IMG/VR virus record: IMGVR_UViG_3300046777_001311
Coordinates: 1 to 58,804 of that record
Direction: 5' to 3' (one strand)
Length of the DNA: 58,804 nt
DNA from: a virus
A model generated the notes under the pieces. It saw only the letters and a program-made list of their open reading frames with translations. It made no database searches and was not told the DNA's origin. Shown piece after piece: positions 23,411 to 30,119 of this stretch. Within the stretch, counting starts at the first letter, position 1; every line of letters starts with the position of its first letter. The translations under genes and the position numbers were made by a program.

Positions 23411-23615
23411 ACAAATTAAAATGGGTAGCATGATGCTACACAGAGGTCACAGGTTGTTTAGATACAACACAAAGACCACAGAGCTTTCCGTTTGCACAAG
23501 TTATGAGATTGATGATAACGGAAATAAAAAAGTCGTAGTAGAACAGGATTGCATCTACATTATGGCTTTAAATGAAAGAAATGCAATCCGTAAACTTAAA
23601 AACTTATCAAAATGA
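23400..23615 (+). CDS. Hypothetical protein, 71 residues
   Basis: ATG 23400 (MSDEQIKMGSMM) is preferred to the overlapping ATG 23376. It has alternating polar and hydrophobic strands and ends in a basic helix (NERNAIRKLKNLSK). It overlaps both neighbours by a few bases. The function is unknown. Confidence 0.55.
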   Translation: MSDEQIKMGSMMLHRGHRLFRYNTKTTELSVCTSYEIDDNGNKKVVVEQDCIYIMALNERNAIRKLKNLSK

Positions 23616-23881
23616 TTATTGCACTTGTTTTAGGCGGCTTAGTATTAAGCGCATCACTTTATTTCAATTACAGATTATATTCTCAGTTGACTACTCTTGA
23701 AGAATACCTATTTCTTAAAGAGGCTGTGCGAGAGGCTAACTTAACTATTCAAAGAGGTCTTAACAAAGCTTCTAATGTAAAAAGAAAGCCAGGACGTCCA
23801 AGAAAGACAGAGATTATTGTTACACCTGCTAAAAAACGTGGACGTCCAAGAAAGACGGAAACTAATAACAAGAGGAAGTAG
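23612..23881 (+). CDS. Membrane-anchored AT-hook protein
   Basis: An 89-residue protein. Residues 2-18 (IIALVLGGLVLSASLYF) form one membrane helix or signal anchor. A helical segment follows, and two AT-hooks occupy the C-terminus: KPGRPRK (about 58-64) and RGRPRK (about 76-81), each with flanking basic residues. AT-hooks bind the minor groove of AT-rich DNA. A membrane anchor joined to AT-hooks suggests tethering of phage DNA to the inner membrane. This combination is rare among small phage proteins that I know. It follows the previous gene with an ATGA overlap. Confidence 0.7.
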   Translation: MIIALVLGGLVLSASLYFNYRLYSQLTTLEEYLFLKEAVREANLTIQRGLNKASNVKRKPGRPRKTEIIVTPAKKRGRPRKTETNNKRK

Positions 23882-23882
23882 T

Positions 23883-24224
23883 ATGAAGGATGAAGAAAAG
23901 ATAAAGGTTCTTAATCTTCTTATGTGGTTACAGGTAAGCATATATGCTATTGATGAGTGTGAGCCAATTAATTGGTTCTACACTCGTCAAACCAAGCAGC
24001 TAATAAAGAGATTAGTTGAAACCATTCAAAAGGAACATGGTCCGGTTATTAAAGCCTTGTGGGATACCGATGGTGTTCAAATGCCCGATGTAACTAAAGC
24101 GATAGACAAATTCGCTTCTCAGTTATCAAATACTGACTACTATAAACTTCCAGACGTAACAAGATTAATTGAAATGTATAACAATGGTGAGATGGAAAGG
24201 TATTTCATACACCCAAAAAAATAA
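23883..24224 (+). CDS. Hypothetical protein, 113 residues
   Basis: ATG 23883 directly follows the AT-hook gene; the longer frame from 23817 is a shadow. It is helical with Leu/Trp-rich N-terminus (VLNLLMWLQVSIYAIDECEP). I do not recognise a family. Possibly a cytoplasmic partner of the AT-hook protein, judging only from adjacency. Confidence 0.6.
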   Translation: MKDEEKIKVLNLLMWLQVSIYAIDECEPINWFYTRQTKQLIKRLVETIQKEHGPVIKALWDTDGVQMPDVTKAIDKFASQLSNTDYYKLPDVTRLIEMYNNGEMERYFIHPKK

Positions 24225-24230
24225 AGTAAT

Positions 24231-24479
24231 ATGACACCAGCAGGAGGAATGATCAAAGTATCACCAATTTTAATTGACAAATCAAAGTCACCACTATTCA
24301 CAAACAACGCACCTGAGTATTCATCTTTAGGAAAAATAGTAGAGATGGGTCCAGATGTTGAAGGATTTACAGTAGGTCAGGTAATAGTTTACAATGCTAA
24401 GCTATTAGTTATAGCTACTGAAAACAACGAAAAGTTCGGTTATATCCATCAGGATAAAGTCGAAGCCGTATACGAATAA
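24231..24479 (+). CDS. GroES-like co-chaperonin, short form
   Basis: An 82-residue protein with the order of the chaperonin-10 fold: an opening IKVSPILIDKSKSPLFTNN (the mobile-loop region), GKIVEMGPDVEGFTVGQVIVYNAK, then GYIHQDKVEAVYE as the closing strand. It is close to GroES in length and in the GkVvxvGp...vGdxVxy pattern. T4 gp31 is a known phage example that replaces GroES so that GroEL can fold the capsid protein. It is the second GroES-like gene here, the other being at 5518-6240. Confidence 0.72.
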   Translation: MTPAGGMIKVSPILIDKSKSPLFTNNAPEYSSLGKIVEMGPDVEGFTVGQVIVYNAKLLVIATENNEKFGYIHQDKVEAVYE

Positions 24480-24770
24480 TTATTTTTTAGAGCTTCTACC
24501 ACCCTTGCCATTACGCGCACGGTTGGTAGAGGCTTTTTCTTTTACAACTCTTCCAGACTTAGTATGGCTCATATCTTTGCCATCACCATTTCCATAAGTC
24601 TTTGCCTTTTTATTGGCGGCGTTCAATTCTGAACGATACTTACGTCTCTCAGGAGTAGAATGATACTCCTTATTGTAGGCGTTCTTTTTATCTCGCGCAG
24701 TCTTATTTTCTTGAAAGTACTTTGCTGATTCTGATTTACCCTTTTTTGTGCCGGCTAATTTGTTTCTCAT
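24480..24770 (-). CDS. Very basic phage protein, 96 residues (GDGKDMSH family)
   Basis: A minus-strand gene alone within a long plus-strand stretch, with its stop directly against the stop of the GroES-like gene. It is Lys/Arg/Asn/Gly-rich, with the recurring segments KNAYNKEYHSTPERRKYR, then TYGNGDGKDMSHTKSGR and a tail KASTNRARNGKGGRSSKK. I recognise this arrangement as a small, widespread basic phage protein family of unknown role, thought to be virion-associated. It may bind packaged DNA. Confidence 0.6.
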   Translation of the reverse strand: MRNKLAGTKKGKSESAKYFQENKTARDKKNAYNKEYHSTPERRKYRSELNAANKKAKTYGNGDGKDMSHTKSGRVVKEKASTNRARNGKGGRSSKK

Positions 24771-24873
24771 AACGCAAATATAACTACGTAACTAATTGAT
24801 TTAGTGAAAAAAAGTTCAATTTGTTGAATGTGTTATGCTACTTTCTATGTACTTTAGCTTAAACAATATTATT

Positions 24874-24975
24874 ATGAAAGGACGTATTAACCCCAACGCT
24901 TTAGTTAAAAGTGTTAAAAAAGGAAGCAAGCCTTCTCCTAAAAGTGGCTCTAAGAAAAAATACGGATGTAAATAA
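24874..24975 (+). CDS. Tiny basic protein, 33 residues
   Basis: ATG 24874 to TAA 24973 encodes MKGRINPNALVKSVKKGSKP and a Lys/Ser/Gly tail. It is two bases upstream of the next basic gene, matches its composition, and is preceded by a 100-base gap that may hold its promoter. It is probably the first gene of the basic-protein cluster. Confidence 0.55.
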   Translation: MKGRINPNALVKSVKKGSKPSPKSGSKKKYGCK

Positions 24976-24977
24976 TT

Positions 24978-25238
24978 ATGGCATACGGAAAGAAACCAAT
25001 GGCTAAGAAAGCTGCTGCTAAGAAAGCCCCTGCAAAAAAGAAAAAAGTTATTTCTAAAAGAGTAGCTAAAAAAGCCGCTAAGAAAGCTCCTATCAAAAAA
25101 TCAGCAATTAAGACAGCTATGAAACAAGAGCGTCCTATGCCTGTTCCTCAAGCGTCTCCTATGGCAGGAGGCCCTATGGGTGGAATGATGGGAGGAGGAG
25201 GAATGATGGGTGGTGGTGGATATGGAGGAATGATGTAA
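24978..25238 (+). CDS. Histone H1-like Lys/Ala-rich protein with Gly-Met tail
   Basis: An 86-residue protein. Residues 1-55 are dense Lys/Ala repeats (KKAAAKKAPAKKKKV, KKAAKKAPIKKSA) as in bacterial histone H1-like tails. The C-terminus is Gly/Met-rich (GGPMGGMMGGGGMM). It would bind DNA non-specifically through charge, condensing or packaging phage DNA. It starts a run of four overlapping basic genes, together with the tiny gene just before it. Confidence 0.7.
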   Translation: MAYGKKPMAKKAAAKKAPAKKKKVISKRVAKKAAKKAPIKKSAIKTAMKQERPMPVPQASPMAGGPMGGMMGGGGMMGGGGYGGMM

Positions 25239-25582
25239 TGGCTCACAGTCCAGAACATATCAAGAACCTACTTAAAAAGTATGGATTGAGTGGTGTCAAT
25301 AAACCTAAAAAGACACCATCTCATCCTACTAAAAAGGGTATGGTACTCGCTAAAGATGGAGAAAAGGTTAAGCTTATCCGTTTTGGCGACCAAAAGATGG
25401 GTCATAACTACTCAGCGGAGGCTCGTAAATCATTTAAATCTCGCCACGCTAAGAATATAGCTAAAGGTAAAATGAGTGCCGCATATTGGGCTGATAAAGC
25501 TTTTTGGGCAGGTCCTAAGGGTGATAAGAAAAGTCCACCTAAATCACAGAAGGTTGTTAAAGGTATAAAGAGAAGAAAATGA
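25238..25582 (+). CDS. Basic protein, 114 residues
   Basis: A Lys/Gly/Ser/Pro-rich protein (KYGLSGVNKPKKTPSHPTKKGM at the start) with a compact centre (KSFKSRHAKNIAKGKMSAAYWADKAFW) and a basic tail. The central KSRHAKNI...WAKKVLW-like pattern resembles a small basic protein found near structural genes in marine phages. It shares an ATG/stop overlap with both neighbours. It probably binds DNA or is a virion protein. Confidence 0.6.
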   Translation: MAHSPEHIKNLLKKYGLSGVNKPKKTPSHPTKKGMVLAKDGEKVKLIRFGDQKMGHNYSAEARKSFKSRHAKNIAKGKMSAAYWADKAFWAGPKGDKKSPPKSQKVVKGIKRRK

Positions 25583-25770
25583 AGAAGCCTGTAAAGAAAT
25601 CAGCAAGTAAAGTAAATCAAGCCGGTAACTATACAAAGCCAGGCATGAGAAAATCTTTATTCAATAAGATTAAGGCTGGTTCAAAAGGCGGAGATCCTGG
25701 GGAGTGGAGTGCCAGAAAAGCACAAATGCTTGCTCGTGAATATAAAGCTAAAGGTGGAGGATATAAGTAA
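25579..25770 (+). CDS. Basic protein with DUF5872-like core, 63 residues
   Basis: Residues 20-60 contain KSLFNKIKAGSKGGDPGEWSARKAQMLAREYKAKGGGY, close to the short basic DUF5872-like pattern (PGEWSARKAQxLAxxYKxxGGGY) of phages and large DNA viruses. The role is unknown; basic and probably DNA-associated. It overlaps the next gene by one base (TAATGG). Confidence 0.6.
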   Translation: MKKPVKKSASKVNQAGNYTKPGMRKSLFNKIKAGSKGGDPGEWSARKAQMLAREYKAKGGGYK

Positions 25771-26042
25771 TGGCATTAGCTAAGTCACAACAAAGTCTAA
25801 AGAATTGGACTAAGCAAGATTGGCAAACCTCAGGTACTCATGCTAATAAAAAGAAGGGGTCTTCAAAAGAGGTTAAGTCAGAAGGGAAGAAAAGGTATTT
25901 GCCTAAGGCGGCTTGGGATTCATTAAGTTCAGGAGAGAAGGCGGCTACCAATAAGGCTAAAGCAAAAGGTAATAAGTCGGGTAAACAATTTGTATCCCAA
26001 CCAAAGAACATAAAAGAAAAAACCAAAAAATATAGAAAATGA
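25770..26042 (+). CDS. Basic protein, DUF5872-like, 90 residues
   Basis: It has the order SLKNWTKQDWQTSG, KRYLPKAAWDSLSSGEKAA and KGNKSGKQFVSQP, a pattern found in phages and in large eukaryotic DNA viruses. Very Lys-rich throughout. Together with the previous gene it may bind packaged DNA. The stop overlaps the next start (ATGA). Confidence 0.65.
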   Translation: MALAKSQQSLKNWTKQDWQTSGTHANKKKGSSKEVKSEGKKRYLPKAAWDSLSSGEKAATNKAKAKGNKSGKQFVSQPKNIKEKTKKYRK

Positions 26043-26476
26043 ACAAAAGTATTTTAAGCTTTGAAAAGGAGCGTATCTTAGTTAGCTGTAAAGAAGGTGT
26101 AGAACAAGACGTTCCTCAACCTATTTTAGCCACATGCTTTAGAATAGAAACAATACCATATTGTGATGGTGAGTATTATGCTAATCCATTAACAGCCGAC
26201 CAGGTATATAATTTTAATGATGGTATGTATACATACATTAGAGAATATATTAAAACTCAATGGTCGACATATTGGTATGAATCAAATCAAGCTGACCCAT
26301 ATTATAACCCAAGACCTGATGGTTGGGTCTACTTAGAAAGTGTAGACACTGAAATTGACACTGTATTTAATAAAGTTGAAGGTGGATATACATCAGCAAG
26401 TCTTTACACATTATCTGCTCGTATTGTATTTTATAATGACGACAACTTCCCTTCAACATCTCCATCAGGAGTATAA
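26039..26476 (+). CDS. Hypothetical protein, 145 residues
   Basis: I do not recognise it. In contrast to the basic cluster before it, this one is acidic and Tyr-rich (GEYYANPLTADQVYNFNDGMYTYIREYIK). It may be a beta-rich structural or adhesion-type protein. It ends at a strong terminator, so it is the last gene of this operon. Confidence 0.6.
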   Translation: MNKSILSFEKERILVSCKEGVEQDVPQPILATCFRIETIPYCDGEYYANPLTADQVYNFNDGMYTYIREYIKTQWSTYWYESNQADPYYNPRPDGWVYLESVDTEIDTVFNKVEGGYTSASLYTLSARIVFYNDDNFPSTSPSGV

Positions 26477-26496
26477 ATAAATTTGCTTATTAACTA

Positions 26497-26528
26497 AACC
26501 CGATGTATATTGCATTGGGTTTTTTTAT
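26497..26528 (+). terminator. Intrinsic terminator after the basic-protein operon
   Basis: AACCCGATG pairs with CATTGGGTT (one G-U pair) around a 7-base loop, followed by TTTTTTATTT. It lies about 20 bases past the stop at 26476 and separates this operon from the recombination/nucleotide-metabolism genes. Confidence 0.82.
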
Positions 26529-26530
26529 TT

Positions 26531-26857
26531 ATGGAAGGAAGGAAAATAAAGTTCTTTAATCAGGATGATTATCACCATCATGGTGGCGGCGTTCTTGATT
26601 TCGATCTCCATGGTCAGAATGGGGTATTCCTATCTTTTGGTACAGACTCAAACTCTGAGGGTCCGGTAACTATTGCTATTGTTCATGATGATAACGGTGT
26701 TGTATACTACATTCACCCTGAATGGATGAAGTTTGTAGATTCTAACAAGGAGTATATTTCATTAAAGATAAATGAGATAATTGATGAGTACATACCAAAG
26801 GCGCTTTTAATAGATGCTAAAGCCGAAGTAAACGCTATTCTAAAAAAGTATCTATGA
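26531..26857 (+). CDS. Hypothetical protein, 108 residues
   Basis: ATG 26531 (MEGRKIKFFNQDDYHHHGGG) is chosen because the longer frame from 26510 starts inside the terminator. It has a His-Gly-rich motif followed by a beta-rich part and a helical end. I do not recognise the family. The stop overlaps the RusA start (ATGA). Confidence 0.6.
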   Translation: MEGRKIKFFNQDDYHHHGGGVLDFDLHGQNGVFLSFGTDSNSEGPVTIAIVHDDNGVVYYIHPEWMKFVDSNKEYISLKINEIIDEYIPKALLIDAKAEVNAILKKYL

Positions 26858-27180
26858 ACAAAGTTCCTGTAAAACCAATATCAATCAACAAAGCATACAG
26901 AGGCGGCAGACGATTTAAAACTAAAGACTATATAAACTTTGAAAAGCTTAGCATGCCTTTGATAAAAAAGGTAAAGCTACCAACTGGAGTTGTGGGTCTA
27001 AATCTTGAATTTGGATTTAGTAATAAGGCTCAAGACGTTGACTCATGTGTTAAAATGTCAATAGACGTCCTACAAAAGAAGCTTGGATTTAATGACAAGA
27101 TTATATACCACCTATATGTGAAGAAGGTAATTGTAAAGAAGGGCGAAGAGTATTGGTCCTTTGAATTTTTCTCAGCGTAA
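26854..27180 (+). CDS. rusA: RusA-type Holliday junction resolvase
   Basis: A 108-residue protein with the family pattern SINKAYRGGRRFKTKDY at the start, and QDVDSCVKMSIDVLQKKLGFNDKII in the second half. The DVDxxxK...D...ND arrangement carries the metal-binding Asp residues and the active-site Lys of RusA. It resolves branched DNA made during RecT-type recombination or removes branches before packaging. Length is typical. Confidence 0.85.
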   Translation: MNKVPVKPISINKAYRGGRRFKTKDYINFEKLSMPLIKKVKLPTGVVGLNLEFGFSNKAQDVDSCVKMSIDVLQKKLGFNDKIIYHLYVKKVIVKKGEEYWSFEFFSA

Positions 27181-27190
27181 ATTAAACAAC

Positions 27191-27436
27191 ATGAATAGTA
27201 GTATTATCCAATCAATCATTGACGATTTAGAATCTCGTGAAAAAAAGGGTCTTGAGACCTATGGTACAACCGTTGACAGAAACGATCTTACACAAGATGA
27301 GTGGATGCAACATCTATATGAAGAGCTGTTAGACTCAGCTGTATATCTAAAAAAGCTTATGCACATGAACAGCTCTATTCAGTCAGAAGTTTTAAGAATG
27401 CAAGACGCCTTAGACCAACTTAAAAAAAGAATGTAA
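27191..27436 (+). CDS. MazG-like helical protein, 81 residues
   Basis: ATG 27191 (MNSSIIQSIIDDLESREKKG) is preferred to the TTG-type start at 27161. The pattern REKKGLETYGTTV...EWMQHLYEELLDSAVYLKKL matches small phage MazG-like/dATP-type pyrophosphohydrolase proteins, with the EEL...D...YL helix that holds metal ligands. It would hydrolyse a nucleoside triphosphate. A second MazG-type gene follows one base later. Confidence 0.6.
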   Translation: MNSSIIQSIIDDLESREKKGLETYGTTVDRNDLTQDEWMQHLYEELLDSAVYLKKLMHMNSSIQSEVLRMQDALDQLKKRM

Positions 27437-27437
27437 T

Positions 27438-27830
27438 ATGAATGACATTATAAAAAACGTACTATCTTTCAATAAGTCTTTTGAATTACCTATTAGAACC
27501 AAGCCGCAATTAATAAGTCAAGATGAGTATAAACTACAATACAACCTTCTTAAAGAGGAGGTTGATGAATATCTACAAGCTTGTAATGATGATGATATCA
27601 TTGGTGTTTCAGACGCTCTTGGGGATATTCTTTATATTCTTATTGGCGTTTGCATTAGGCATGGTCTACATGATAAGATACATGATATCTTTGATGAAAT
27701 ACACAGGTCAAACATGACCAAACTTGTCAATGGAAAACCAGTTTATAATGAATCTGGTAAGGTTATGAAGTCTAAGAACTATGAGGTTCCCAATCTATAC
27801 CCTATTATATTCCCTGACAAGGCTGAATAA
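27438..27830 (+). CDS. MazG-like nucleotide pyrophosphohydrolase
   Basis: A 130-residue protein with the all-alpha NTP pyrophosphohydrolase signature: LLKEEVDEYLQAC (about 35) and DALGDILYILIGV (about 60), where ExxE and D..D bind Mg. The last 40 residues are an extended lid (HRSNMTKLVNGKPVYNESGKV), typical of the phosphoribosyl-ATP/dCTP-type branch. It removes pyrophosphate from NTPs or dNTPs, which can clear damaged or alarmone-linked nucleotides. It lies in tandem with the smaller MazG-like gene. Confidence 0.85.
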   Translation: MNDIIKNVLSFNKSFELPIRTKPQLISQDEYKLQYNLLKEEVDEYLQACNDDDIIGVSDALGDILYILIGVCIRHGLHDKIHDIFDEIHRSNMTKLVNGKPVYNESGKVMKSKNYEVPNLYPIIFPDKAE

Positions 27831-27901
27831 AATGTTAACTTCTGTTTCCCTATGTTGATTTATGGCGGCTTCCATTTTGTAGATTTGAGAAAACAAATGC
27901 T

Positions 27902-28159
27902 ATGAAAATCACAGAGGATGTTCTTGATGAATTGGGATTTAAAAAGAACTACGTAGACAATGGAGCCTACTTTTATGAGTATATCATATCATCAGCCGAT
28001 GAATGGAACCCACTATATTTAGTTACTCTTGAAGTTAGTGATGAGACTGATGGATTTTGGACGGTTTGTCTATGTGATAATGAGTCAATTAAGTGGGTGG
28101 ATTCCAGGAGATTACACGTATTTGTAAAAAATTTGCAAGAAGCTTGCGAAACTGAATAA
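27902..28159 (+). CDS. Hypothetical protein, 85 residues
   Basis: I do not recognise it. It is acidic and beta-rich (YFYEYIISSADEWNPLYLVTLEV). A weak promoter-like TAGATTTG (27880-27887) and a GGCGGCTTCC motif (27864) lie in the gap before it. This small-protein pattern is common in Bacteroidota phages. Confidence 0.6.
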   Translation: MKITEDVLDELGFKKNYVDNGAYFYEYIISSADEWNPLYLVTLEVSDETDGFWTVCLCDNESIKWVDSRRLHVFVKNLQEACETE

Positions 28160-28174
28160 TATATATTATATTTG
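28143..28174 (+). promoter_or_regulatory. Promoter for the HNH/NinG-like gene
   Basis: CTTG (28143-28146), 20 bases, then TATATTTG (28167-28174). It overlaps the last bases of the upstream gene. Transcription would begin near 28178, giving a leader of about 90 bases that contains the hairpin at 28227-28248. Confidence 0.65.
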
Positions 28175-28226
28175 TATTGCTATTCTATATAGCTGCTTTG
28201 TTATTTGTTTGATTGATTGATTTAAG

Positions 28227-28248
28227 TATAGGGGTTTCGGCCCCTATA
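28227..28248 (+). promoter_or_regulatory. Leader hairpin before the HNH/NinG-like gene
   Basis: TATAGGGG (28227-28234), loop TTTCGG, CCCCTATA (28241-28248), followed by TTTAATT. A stable terminator-like stem lies between a promoter and the start codon at 28267, so it may be an attenuator or a 5' stabiliser. It resembles the arrangement before the 8208 gene. Confidence 0.55.
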
Positions 28249-28266
28249 TTTAATTATACCAACACC

Positions 28267-28707
28267 ATGAAATGTCAAGCCACAGAATGTTTCTGTACCG
28301 ACTTCAATAGAAGGTTCTGCAAAAACTACAGGAACGATAAGAAACCAAAAAAGAAATCTACACTTCAGACTAAGAGAAAGCCTACTGGTGAGATGGAGCT
28401 GTTTAAAAAGCTGTGGGAGGAAAGACCTCATGTATGCTTTGTATCCGGTGATACCATAAGATTTTCCCCACATGTATTCTTCCATATATTAGGGAAGGGT
28501 GCTTTTGAAAAGTATAGATTGAATCCTAAAAACATCATATTTGTTAAGCCTGAATACCATGATGATTGGCACAACATGACAAGGGCTGAACTACTCCAAA
28601 AGGATTGTGATTGGCAGAAGGTGTTTGATATGTATGATGAGCTAAAGAAAAGCTACATACAACAGCTTAGAGAAGAATTAATAATATACCGCCCAAAAAA
28701 GAAATAG
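28267..28707 (+). CDS. HNH / NinG-like protein, 146 residues
   Basis: ATG 28267 (MKCQATECFCTDFNRRFC) is chosen over the upstream frame. An N-terminal Cys-rich knot (CQATECFC...FC) leads to a basic linker. The core is HVCFVSGDTIRFSPHVFFHILGKGAFEKYRLNPKNIIFVKPEYHDDWHN, with the His and Asn spacing of HNH endonucleases and of lambda NinG/Rap-type proteins. It probably nicks or cleaves branched DNA, or assists recombination. It ends in a 41-base tail-to-tail overlap with the minus-strand spanin-like gene. Confidence 0.65.
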   Translation: MKCQATECFCTDFNRRFCKNYRNDKKPKKKSTLQTKRKPTGEMELFKKLWEERPHVCFVSGDTIRFSPHVFFHILGKGAFEKYRLNPKNIIFVKPEYHDDWHNMTRAELLQKDCDWQKVFDMYDELKKSYIQQLREELIIYRPKKK

Positions 28708-29101
28708 GTATACCAGCTATAGTAGCTACCTTCCAAGCCTTCTTTCTTCTTGTTTGTTTCTCCACCTCTTTATTGGCGGCTTCCAAATCTATGGTTAGCT
28801 GTTTATTTACATCGGTTATCATACCATTATTATCCTTTAGTAAAAGGATTGCTTTACTTTGATCGGATATTATAGATGTGTTTACGCTATCTTTCTTGAG
28901 TAGCATGTTTCTATCCTTTTCTAAATACAACATTCTATAGAACGTCATATTAAGAAGCATAGCCTGATATCCATTAACGACTATAGAAGTATCCTGATTT
29001 CCAGAGACTGTCGATTTGTTTAAGGTTGTCTGACAAGTTGCTGGCATGCACGCTATCATTAGCATTGACAGAACTAATAATATAATTGTTATACGTTTCA
29101 T
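28667..29101 (-). CDS. Unimolecular spanin-like lipoprotein
   Basis: A 144-residue protein. The N-terminus (MKRITIILLVLSMLMIAC) is a lipoprotein-type signal with a Cys at 18. The C-terminus (WKVATIAGIPISFLGGILLILL) is a single membrane helix. The middle is polar and coiled-coil-like. An outer-membrane lipid anchor plus an inner-membrane helix is the architecture of a u-spanin, which joins the two membranes and fuses them at lysis. It overlaps the upstream gene by 128 bases in another frame, as Rz1 does with Rz, so a two-component reading is also possible. Confidence 0.6.
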   Translation of the reverse strand: MKRITIILLVLSMLMIACMPATCQTTLNKSTVSGNQDTSIVVNGYQAMLLNMTFYRMLYLEKDRNMLLKKDSVNTSIISDQSKAILLLKDNNGMITDVNKQLTIDLEAANKEVEKQTRRKKAWKVATIAGIPISFLGGILLILL

Positions 29102-29342
29102 AGTTGTTTACTCTATTGGTTTCTATATTCTTAATCTCCTGCTTACTCTTGTTTATATTAGCATATAGGGTGTCAAGTTTTTTGTTGTTATCTTCTATCT
29201 TAGATTGTAGAGGACCTAAATCTACAGTTTCTGGTTTAGGAAATGTTTGATTGAATTGAACGATGATTATAAATATCAACATCAATACAAGTACTGAGTA
29301 CTTTACATCATCATTAATTTTCTTCTTGATTGGATTTTCCAT
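28974..29342 (-). CDS. Inner-membrane spanin-like protein
   Basis: A 122-residue protein. One N-terminal membrane helix (YSVLVLMLIFIIIVQF) is followed by a long polar coiled-coil (LQSKIEDNNKKLDTLYANINKSKQEIKNIE). This is the architecture of an i-spanin (Rz-type). The lipoprotein gene starts inside its 3' part in another frame, the usual embedded or overlapping spanin arrangement. It overlaps the holin-like gene upstream by 29 bases. Confidence 0.6.
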   Translation of the reverse strand: MENPIKKKINDDVKYSVLVLMLIFIIIVQFNQTFPKPETVDLGPLQSKIEDNNKKLDTLYANINKSKQEIKNIETNRVNNYETYNNYIISSVNANDSVHASNLSDNLKQIDSLWKSGYFYSR

Positions 29343-29565
29343 TGTCTTTAGATTTATATCTTGTAAAAATAGATTCTATAACTGTCAACCCTAAGCCACC
29401 ACCAGCAATAACAAGAAGCCCCTCAAACATATAATCAGGGCACTGATATGGAGTAAAAGTAGCTATGTAGGCAAATGATATACATACTAATAATGATACA
29501 AGGGCAGATACCCTTTTTGTTGAAGCATCGCCCTCGCTACTTAATAGTGATTTAAGCCATTTCAT
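29314..29565 (-). CDS. Holin-like protein, 83 residues
   Basis: Two hydrophobic helices (VSALVSLLVCISFAYIATF and MFEGLLVIAGGGLGLTVIESIF) with a charged N-terminus and a basic, polar C-terminus (RYKSKDNGKSNQEEN), the layout of a class II holin. It lies between the endolysin-like gene and spanin-like genes. It would form the hole that triggers lysis. The call rests on topology and neighbours. Confidence 0.6.
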   Translation of the reverse strand: MKWLKSLLSSEGDASTKRVSALVSLLVCISFAYIATFTPYQCPDYMFEGLLVIAGGGLGLTVIESIFTRYKSKDNGKSNQEEN

Positions 29566-30119
29566 TATTCAAAATCAGTTTCATTAAATAGAATGTACGA
29601 GAAGTATTTTACACCGCTATTCTTACATGCAGTCATAAATTCCTCGTATTGTTTTGGATTGTTACGAACTTGACAACCTGCTGACCATTTATCTATAATA
29701 GAGCTGATAAACTTTGGGTTTGCTCTATGGTGATTGATACCATATATTCCTCTTATAGGCTTACCCATCTGTTCGCTTTTATCATCTCTGTCAGTATCTC
29801 TATATACATCAACAGGAGCATACTGAACAAGAGCTTCGTATTGCCCCTTATGTTTTCCTAAAACCCAACAATTTAGATGTTGACCTTCAGCAAGAACTGC
29901 ACAACCCTTAGGGTTCATCCATTGTTTCAACCAATGCACACCTGGATTAGTTGTACCGGTATGCCATACTAACTTATCCCCATCTACCCAACCTAATAGG
30001 TCGTCAAATGAATTGGGTTTATCCTCTTTACTTCTTATTGATACTAATTGGAATGGTAACCATTTGTAACCTTTTTTGGCGGCTGCCGCTTTAACCTCTT
30101 CTATTGTATATTTTTTCAT
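29565..30119 (-). CDS. Endolysin-like enzyme (L,D-transpeptidase-type)
   Basis: A 184-residue cytoplasmic-looking protein. The segment IYGINHHRANP...SAGCQVRN has the His...Ser-x-Gly-Cys order of the L,D-transpeptidase (YkuD) catalytic loop, which acts on peptidoglycan peptides. Phages of Bacteroidota often carry such a protein in the lysis region. The N-terminal 50 residues include a basic segment (EVKAAAAKKGYKWLPFQLV). No signal peptide is seen, so holin would be needed for access. It overlaps the neighbouring lysis genes. Confidence 0.65.
   Translation of the reverse strand: MKKYTIEEVKAAAAKKGYKWLPFQLVSIRSKEDKPNSFDDLLGWVDGDKLVWHTGTTNPGVHWLKQWMNPKGCAVLAEGQHLNCWVLGKHKGQYEALVQYAPVDVYRDTDRDDKSEQMGKPIRGIYGINHHRANPKFISSIIDKWSAGCQVRNNPKQYEEFMTACKNSGVKYFSYILFNETDFE

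Noticed and set aside
27191-27830. Z-genome (2-aminoadenine) pathway
   Set aside because: Two MazG-like proteins are present, but no PurZ-like synthetase was recognised.
27864-27887. GGCGGC motif as part of a promoter
   Set aside because: It falls between a TTG and TAGATTTG here, but elsewhere it lies within genes of both strands and without -7 boxes, so it is not a promoter element.
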